From positions 124,001-188,000 of the forward strand of contig NC_056050.1 of assembly GCF_004379255.2 (NCBI RefSeq): a DNA stretch of 64,000 nt, read 5' to 3'. The position numbers and the translations under genes are program-made. Source of the stretch: Salvia splendens (lineage: Eukaryota > Streptophyta > Magnoliopsida > Lamiales > Lamiaceae). Positions within the stretch are counted from its first letter, which is position 1. Each line of letters starts with the position of its first letter. This document shows positions 57,303 through 64,000 of the stretch, piece by piece. Below the pieces are notes generated by a model. It searched no databases, had not been told where the DNA came from, and was given only the letters and a program-made list of their open reading frames with translations.

Positions 57303-58541
57303 CTAATTAAGACCTTCTTTCTCAATGATGCGCCTCACATATCCCGGCTTTGAGGCGTCAGGGAGGCCGGTGAAGATTTCCAGCCTCGAGTTCTCCTTAC
57401 CGATGATGTCGCAGAGGTCGTAGCGCTGAGACTCTGTCAGCTCCGGGATGTTTCCCAAATGACGGAAGATCTCTTTCCTAGCTTGGCCCAAGTCGATCTC
57501 ATAACCAATACGAGCGGTCAACTTATCCAAACGTGCATTCGTTTCAGCATGCAAGTTGCTAAGGAGGTTGAGCAAAGCAGAATCATCATCACAGCTCTTG
57601 CGTTTACGAGTCATTTTTTTTGGAGCAGGAGCAGGAGGCGCATTAGTGTTTGCAGCCACGTTCTGCCCACTTTGAGCGCTGTTGTCATCAACAACTTCAT
57701 TTGTGTAGCCGGGTTGGACTTGATCAGACCCTAGAAAGTCTTCAAAGCTTGGGTAGTAATCAGCACTTTCCCCGATAGATGTAAATGCCTCATCCGTGGT
57801 ATTGTTAGCCACTGCCTCGCCAATACCCTCAGCAGTCCCTCCAGTGGCCCTATCGTTCCCAAATATCATCTTCCAATCATCCCAGAGAGGCCAAGCTTTG
57901 TGGCGCATGGTGCGGGCATTGGGATCTTGCTGCAATGGAAAAATGAGTGTGCGGGCGCACAAGTGAAGACATGGCAGATCAACAAATTTTAAACCATGAA
58001 AGAGTGAAGAATATACAACTATCACATACCCTCACGATTTGATCCCATTGGTCATCCGAGCAATCAATTTTGAAATCATTGTGTACGTTGAAGCCAACCC
58101 CACTACGGTCGAGTATTTTGGACAGCGAGTAGTAGTTCCTTTTCCATGTAGTAATCTTGGATTGAATGTGTGGCGTTGCCTTCAAATCAGTAGTTGGGAA
58201 CTCATTTTTCAACCATTCCTCTATCTTTTGTGCATATCCACCTCGGAAGCCATTGTCTGACTTCCATCCTGTGGCAACAAGTTCCTTCAAAGCGGAGATT
58301 AGTATCAGCTCTTCACGGTCAGACCAAGATCTGCGAGGGCGGTCGCACGGGCGGAAGCTTGAGCGGCGATACTGACTGCGGCCTATAACAGAGAATCAGC
58401 ATAGAGGCAAATCAAATTTGGTTAATGTCGTTGCCTACTGGATGTGCATAAATTAGGTGAAAACTGAGTGCTCTTAACCCCCAAACCTTGGGTGCATTGG
58501 CTGCCACCGGCACTAGGTGCATTAGTCCGTGCCTCAGACAT
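57303..58541 (-). CDS. Myb/SANT-like ORF1 protein of the Harbinger element
   Basis: Three exons, 58541-58487, 58382-58030 and 57929-57303, join in phase into 344 residues. The Myb/SANT-like domain (about residues 35-125) reads SWSDREELILISALKELV, GWKSDNGFRGGY, HIQSKITTWKRNYYSLSKIL and FKIDCSDDQWDQIVRQ, then KAWPLWDDWKMIFGNDRATG. An acidic Asn/Thr-rich middle, a basic PKKMTRKRKS nuclear-signal-like patch (near residue 240) and a helical C-terminus follow. This is the standard plant Myb/SANT-like protein found with PIF/Pong elements, which carries the transposase to the element ends. It is divergent from the transposase in the same element, also the usual layout. Confidence 0.8.
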
Positions 58542-59225
58542 TGCTATGAACAATTAAAAACAGAGACAAGTGTTACATACAATTGCCGGTGTATACGGAG
58601 ACAAGAAATAATGAAGAAGAGAGCTCCAGATATGACATGAAGATAGAATGAAAACAATAATTTAAACACCCAGGTAATAAAAGTTCAGACAAAGCTTCTC
58701 ACAGTGAAATCGATTTAGCAGACAAGCAAAAGCGACATACACATCAGGTAATAAAAGTTCAGAGCTTCATGATTAAAACAGAATACAGGGGCCATCAAGA
58801 AAACTAATACTCAACATTATATCAAAAGAAGCTTAGATCTAGGAGCTCTCGGCACATCAACGGGTAACTGGGAACGAAGTATGTTAGTCTAACCTGGGAA
58901 GCTGAAATCTCGAAACCGTCGACGACCTTAAGCTGCCGCCGTCGTGTGGAAAGTTACTCTCAGGAGGAAATCAACCGCGAATGAGGACAACCCAAAGGGA
59001 GGCGATGTAATCCCAAAATAAGTGGAAAATCTTAGGGGCAAAAGGGTCAGCACAAGACCAATATCTACATGCTCAAAGTTAACCAAACAATGGGATGGGA
59101 TTGTTATTCATGATTGAATAGGTGAACCAAACAACTGGATTATCAAGACTCAAGTGCAGATCATGATTATAAACCACATTTGGGCCCAAATATATTAACA
59201 ACCCGTCATGATAACCAAACGGACC
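58542..59225. other. right subterminal region of the Harbinger element
   Basis: Non-coding leader of the minus-strand Myb gene plus the right end. CATGATT / AACCAAAC motifs recur near the terminus (59080-59220) and mirror CATGA and GTTTGGTT motifs near the left end, possible transposase-binding repeats. Confidence 0.45.
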
Positions 59226-59618
59226 CTAGGAGTTTCCAAGATATGGGAATTTGAAATAGAGATAAGTAACATAGGTGATGGATTGACATTTTTGGAGGCT
59301 GAATCTCGTGATATAAACACTAGGAAAAAGAAAGGTCCCCCAATCCAAAAAAAGTAGCACTCCATAGTTCTTCACGTGATGTGGGGTAGTATTTAGTGTA
59401 TTTTTTATATTCGACTTATGAATGATCGATGGCCTCTCAAATTTCATTTCATAAATATTGTTGATCCAATTGAAATTTCACATTTCCGAATTATTTCGAA
59501 TCAGTGTGGATTTATATTATCTAAAAAAATTGGATATTTGTATCGAGTCAGATTGAGCAATTCGATCCGAAATTTGAATTGGATATAGGTTTCAAACTCA
59601 ACTACATATTAATAGCTA

Positions 59619-60754
59619 GAGTGAACTACAAAGACGGTCCCTGGATTATGAGTTTATCTCGCCCTTAGTACCTGGACTTTTAAAATATCTTCAGACAACC
59701 CTGGACTAAGCGTTTATCTCGAAAATGGTCATTTTTCACTGTTTTGGGTCGAAAATACCCTTTTGAGCATTTGAGCAATTTGGTCTTTTTACACTTTTAA
59801 TATTTTAAATCTGATATTATTTCAAAGATGTACTAAATTTGATATTATTTCAAAATTATCATTCTTCTTCCCTTTTACTATCCTTCACTTTGTTTTTTTA
59901 TTTCAATATTAGATTTAATTTTATAAAATTAAATTTTAAATTTCAATTTTTAAATATCAATAAATTTTTATTAATTATTAAAATTACTATTAAATAAAAA
60001 ATTCATAGTTTTAATCAATATTTGATAGTGTCTAATATTTAATCAATAAGGTACGACGACGCCTTAGTTTTAATCAATATTTAATAGTTTTAATCATAAA
60101 TAGATCATATAACACGATTTATTCTAAATAAATATGCATCTAATGTAAGACTAATATAATTTTCATTTATTAATTTGAAAACAATCAAAATTAACTAGAA
60201 AATTTAAACAAAAATTCTCCTATATCAAATTCTTAATCAACTTCATAATATTTAATCACAAGAATTATAACAACCGAAAGAAGCCTAAATAGAATAGCTC
60301 TTATTTTTCAATCATGATTAATTTGTACTTCTTCAATTCAGCTGAATATTATATTAAATAACAAAAATTAATAGTTTTAATAAATATTTATAGTGTCCAT
60401 GAATTAATAGTTCTAATTAAAAATTTTTATTGATATTTAAAAATCAAAATTTAAAATTTAATTTTATAAAATTAAATATAATATTGAAATAAAGAAACAA
60501 AGTGAAGGATGGCAAAAGGGAAGAAGAATGATAGTAATTTTGAAATAATATTAGATTTAGTACATCACTGAAATAATATCAGATTTAAAATGTTATAAGT
60601 GTAAAAAGACCAAATTGCCCAAATGCTCAAAACAATGAAAAATGATCATTTTTGAGATAAACGCTTAGTCTAGGATTATCTGAAGATATTTTAAAATACA
60701 AAAACTAAGGGCGAGATAAACGCATAGTCCAAGGACTGTTTTTGTAGTTTACAC
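59619..60754. mobile_element. Mutator-type foldback element with long inverted repeats
   Basis: The left end GAGTGAACTACAAAGACGG matches the inverted right end GTGTAAACTACAAAAACAG, and the match continues inward for several hundred bases (TTTATCTCGCCCTTAG, AAAATATCTTCAGA, AAGCGTTTATCTC, TTTAAATCTGATATTATTTC). Nine-base flanks TAATAGCTA (59610-59618) and TAATAGTTA (60755-60763) differ at one base, the size expected for Mutator-like insertion. No transposase is present. Size 1136 bp. Confidence 0.8.
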
Positions 60755-60776
60755 TAATAGTTATATGTATGCAAAT

Positions 60777-61019
60777 GTTCACTATAAAAATCCGGCCCAT
60801 GTGAATCAAGTGATGGCCTAAGCCCAAATACCTACCTACCACCGTAACAAGAAAATATAAACTGAAATGCGTCGAGAGAATAAAAATAAAAAACTATTAA
60901 TCCGGAAAAAGGGCTCACGATTCACGCGCGTAGCAATTTGGCAGCGAACAAGTGGAAACCCTAATCGGAACTGCCTGCGACGACGTTATCTGATCTGGGG
61001 AGAGAAGCAAAATCCATCT
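60777..61019 (+). promoter_or_regulatory. promoter and 5' leader of the KH-domain gene
   Basis: GGCCCATG at 60794 and AAGCCCAAAT near 60821 are site-II-like motifs, and AAACCCTAAT near 60957 is a telo-box. Both are common in plant genes for RNA and ribosome functions. The Mutator-type element ends only about 20 bp upstream of this region. Confidence 0.4.
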
Positions 61020-63351
61020 ATGGCGGATGAGAGCGTGATCGCGCCTTCAGAAGCTAGCCCCGTAGCATCCGCCGGAGATGGCCACAAGAGGAAGCTCGAA
61101 GATTTTGACGCTCCTGAGGTTGTTACGGAGTCCGAGAACAGCTCGGATCGTGACGCGGTGAAGAACGGGTCGCAGGAGGAGGGTAATGGCGGTGTGGATG
61201 AATCTGAGACTAAACGGCCCCGTTTGGAGAGCAATGGGGATAATGTTGCCGAAGCTGATGAATCAGGTGGTTTTTGCTGATTGGTTTCTCTGTTGTGAGG
61301 TTCTGCTATTTTCTTCATTTTTCAGCTATGTAGGCTTGCGAGGTGTTAGTGCGTATGCGTATGCGTATGCGTATGCGTATGCGTATGCTTTTGATACACT
61401 GTCTAAGGTTACATTTCCTAATTCATTTACATGTTTTTTCTAAAAATATTACAGTGAAATTATTTACTGTTGAAACTATGACTACAATATGTTTACAACT
61501 ATGTTTGATATAGGGGATGCTGAGCTTCTATCTTTCAAAAAAAGTTGAAATGGAGACTTTTCTAACTGTATTAGTTTAACTTCTTAGCAGTTCCACAAAA
61601 CGGACACACGGAAGATGAACCTGAAGAGGAAGAGGATCCTGAGGAGGATCCTGAAGAGGATCCTGAAGAAGAGTCTGAGCTGCCTGAAATTGAGGATATT
61701 AACGGCCAGTCTATTGAGGCCCAAGAACTTGTTGAAGAGCCTCTTGCGACAGCCACTGAAGAAACAGCTCCGAATGACAATGAGAAAACTGACACTGGAA
61801 GTGTTGGAGAAGCAGGACAACCAAATGCAGAATCTGAAGAAGAACCATCCAGTCTTCCGAGAGAAAGGGATGTTCCAGTTGAGTCTGCTGACAGGCAGCC
61901 AGGTTCAGATACAATACTTTCGCGCAAAATGGAGGTTCCTAATGACAAGGTAAATAAATGGTGCAGTTTACTATTTATACTTTGTGTCTTGCATTGTCCC
62001 ATCAGTTTCTAAGCCATAGCCTGCTCTCTATGTTTTTACATTGGCGTGGATACTTGTTCAGGGTGTTGATAAGTGTTTCTGTTTTACGGTTTGAGTGTTT
62101 GACCTTCTTTGATAAAAGAAATCTATCTCAATAAGTATTTAAACCATGAGAGCTAATTTGAACGTCTTGCACAGTTGCACCTCTATCTGATTTACTAGCG
62201 CATTCTGTCTCTCTCCCAGTGTGTATCAAATGGTATTTTTTTACCCTGGTATGTCTGCAAAATGTTGAAGACGATTCTGAAATTTGTCAAAAAAATAGTT
62301 GAGTTCTGTATAGCTGCAACTAATATATTGTAGAGGCCTCTAAAAAGTGCTTGCTTATTTTTGTTTTTCAGGTTGGAGTTCTTATAGGCAAGGCAGGAGA
62401 TACAATCCGTTCCCTGCAGGATAATTCTGGTGCGAAAATTCAGATTGCGAGGGATGCTGATGCCGATCCACGAGCTGTATCTAGGCCTTTGGAACTAGTT
62501 GGAACCTTGGAAAGTATAAACCGGGCAGAAAGGTTGATAAAGGACGTGATTGCAGAGGTTGGGTTTTGTTGTACTTACTGTTTGATTTTCTTGAAATTAT
62601 TTCTTGTATTCCTGGGCTCTAAGGCATGAATTTGGAACTGATTCTGTGCTGTTAGGCTGATGCTGGAGGGTCTCCCTCACTTGTTGCTCGAGGATTCAGC
62701 ACTGTTCAGGCTGCCAGTGGTGGCGAGCAACTTGAAATTCAAGTCCCAATTGAAAAGGTTTGGTCTTGATGCTTATCTGCTACTATCTCTTTTTCTACAT
62801 GCACACATACCTATGTGTGTGCATATGTTTTATATGTATGTACTATACTTGTGAAAATGAGTTACTAATCTATGTACTGCTACTTTAGGTCGGTTTAATC
62901 ATTGGGAAGGGTGGAGAAACAATTAGAAACTTGCAAACAAGATCTGGAGCTCGCATTCAGGTAATAGATACTCCCTTTGTCCCACTCTAAGTGAATCATT
63001 TTCCTTTTGGGGATGTCCTACTCTAAATGACACATTTCTAAAAATAGAAACATCACTCTCTCTACTTTTTCCCTCTCTCTTACTTTATTCTCTCCACTTA
63101 GCTCACAAAACAACACTACATAAAATCCCGTGAACAGAAATGCTCCACTTAGAGTGGGACGGAGGAGTATTGTATAACTTTCGATAGTTTTGGTCCACTT
63201 GTTGTAGCCAAAAGTTTAAGTCTATTTTTGTCCGCAGCTAATACAACCAAATGGTGCTGAAGACCAATCTAGTGAGAAGATGGTCCGTGTGACCGGTAAC
63301 AAGAAGCAGATTGAGACTGCAAGAGAAATGATTAAAGAAGTTATGAATCAG
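61020..63351 (+). CDS. KH-domain RNA-binding protein, FUBP-like (5' part, runs off right edge)
   Basis: Exons 61020-61266, 61591-61949, 62372-62557, 62656-62757, 62889-62960 and 63238-63351 join in phase. The first 200 residues are acidic and low in complexity (KRKLEDFDAPEVV, a run of EDPEED repeats). Two KH domains follow: the first with VGVLIGKAGDTIRSLQDNSG and GAKIQIARDADADP, the second with VGLIIGKGGETIRNLQTRSG. The GKxG loops bind single-stranded RNA or DNA. The second KH domain ends with VTGNKKQIETAREMIKEVM. Repeated KH domains of this kind resemble far-upstream-element-binding proteins. The protein continues beyond the window; 63352-64000 is intron. Confidence 0.88.
61351..61388 (+). 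repeat. GCGTAT microsatellite in KH gene intron 1
   Basis: Six perfect GCGTAT units plus GC. Intronic and not in frame with the exons. Confidence 0.9.
62971..63167. mobile_element. Stowaway MITE in a KH gene intron
   Basis: TA-flanked, left end CTCCCTTTGTCCCACTCTAA, right end inverted CTCCTCCGTCCCACTCTAAG. It starts 11 bp after exon 5 ends and fills most of that 277-bp intron. Confidence 0.85.
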
Positions 63352-64000
63352 GTTTGTGTAGATGTTTCTTCTTCTTTTATGAGCTTTCATTTAGACTGGT
63401 GCATGTTGATTTCTCTCCTCTTAATGCCCGGCAGGAACTGTTATCTCTGAATAAGCATGTGGAATTACTAAGTGCCATTTTTGCATGTTGTGCTTGTTCT
63501 GAACTGGGTGACATAATGAACTTTTTTATGTATCTTTCTTTCACATATTTATGTTACTTTCTATGCAACTATGTTGTCTTGGTACAATATCGAACATTAG
63601 TATGTCTGCATAGTAAAATCTCTTCGGCATGGATTCTCTTTATTTTATTGTTGAATCTTTCAGCAATAATACTTTTGGCTGTGTGTACTACCTAGTTTTT
63701 TTATAATCCAATGTTAAGGCCTTCGTTGTAGAATGTAGTGTGATAGATAACTGGACATTCCTGGCTGCTTCCTATTTCCTTTAATATAGTTCTTCAGAGA
63801 ATATTATAGTATTTGCTTTCTATTGCAGATTGACTTACTTTTATGGATGATAATTTAGTAAAACTATAATTGGTTGTGGGTTATATATGATGCCCACATG
63901 TTTCAGTCTTAACATATGCTTTGTAGAATCTGCTATGTTTGTTTGATCTAAATAAGCTTTGATGTCATGCCATTGATGTTAAATTAATTGGGCATCAAAG
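63352..64000 (+). other. intron of the KH-domain gene, to the window edge
   Basis: T-rich sequence following the donor after exon 6. No further KH exon is recognised. Confidence 0.55.

Larger units (their letters stand above)
52326..59225 (+). mobile_element. complete PIF/Harbinger element with four or five ORFs (6.9 kb)
   Basis: CTA at 52323-52325 and 59226-59228 is a 3-bp target duplication. The left end reads GTGAGTCGTTTGGTTAGC and continues ATGAC; the right end, inverted, reads GGTCCGTTTGGTTATC and continues ATGAC. Inside are an intact three-domain-residue DDE transposase (plus), a GRF-type zinc-finger/membrane ORF (plus), a Myb/SANT-like ORF (plus) and a second, different Myb/SANT-like ORF (minus). 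A weak small ORF lies at the left. A transposase plus a Myb-like ORF1 is the normal autonomous Harbinger set; the other frames are extra. Intact frames and clear ends suggest it could still be active or was so recently. Confidence 0.85.

Noticed and set aside
61571..62002. Ser-rich minus-strand frame of 143 codons
   Set aside because: It is the antisense of the acidic GAA/GAT-rich exon 2 of the KH gene.

Overview
This is a plant nuclear sequence. Its genes are intron-rich with GT-AG junctions, the spacers are AT-rich, and the mobile elements are of plant types: Athila-like and TRIM LTR elements, PIF/Harbinger, hAT, Stowaway and Mutator-type elements, and a tRNA-derived SINE. The conserved genes (a chloroplast-type VTT membrane protein, FPF1-like genes, a KH-domain protein, a PARTING DANCERS-like start) fit a eudicot. 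The species cannot be named from the sequence alone.

Layout. (1) 1-3.2 kb: a divergent gene pair. A minus-strand gene, possibly PARTING DANCERS-like, runs off the left edge; a small plus-strand gene of unknown function has a hAT element in its last intron. (2) 3.3-16.05 kb: a decayed Athila-like Ty3 retrotransposon on the minus strand, with two 1.5-kb LTRs, a tRNA-Asp primer site and broken gag, protease, RT/RNase H and integrase. It carries a SINE with a 12-bp target duplication and nested LTR-like fragments. (3) 16.4-20.6 kb: three PIF/Harbinger-type elements head to tail, each bounded by TTA; the middle one carries a small hAT element with an 8-bp target duplication. (4) 20.8-33 kb: a seven-exon VTT (SNARE-associated Golgi/TVP38 type) gene, two tandem FPF1-like genes with related promoters, Stowaway elements and a three-LTR TRIM. 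(5) 34-36.56 kb: the left part of a Harbinger element, cut by a 94-base run of N. (6) 36.66-54.92 kb: nearly the same 18.3 kb again. (7) 52.3-59.2 kb: the complete 6.9-kb Harbinger element, with an intact DDE transposase, a GRF zinc-finger/membrane protein and two different Myb/SANT-like proteins. (8) 59.6-60.75 kb: a Mutator-type foldback element. (9) 60.8-64 kb: a KH-domain (FUBP-like) gene running off the right edge.

The most important structural point is the 18.3-kb repeat on either side of the gap. In the left copy the VTT gene is intact while both FPF1 genes and the transposase are broken by single-base indels. In the right copy the VTT gene is broken while the FPF1 genes and transposase are intact. 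Damage therefore rises toward the gap from both sides, as expected for two overlapping contig ends that were never merged. The real genome probably has one copy, and gene counts here should be halved accordingly. The most interesting biological object is the 6.9-kb Harbinger element and its extra open reading frames.
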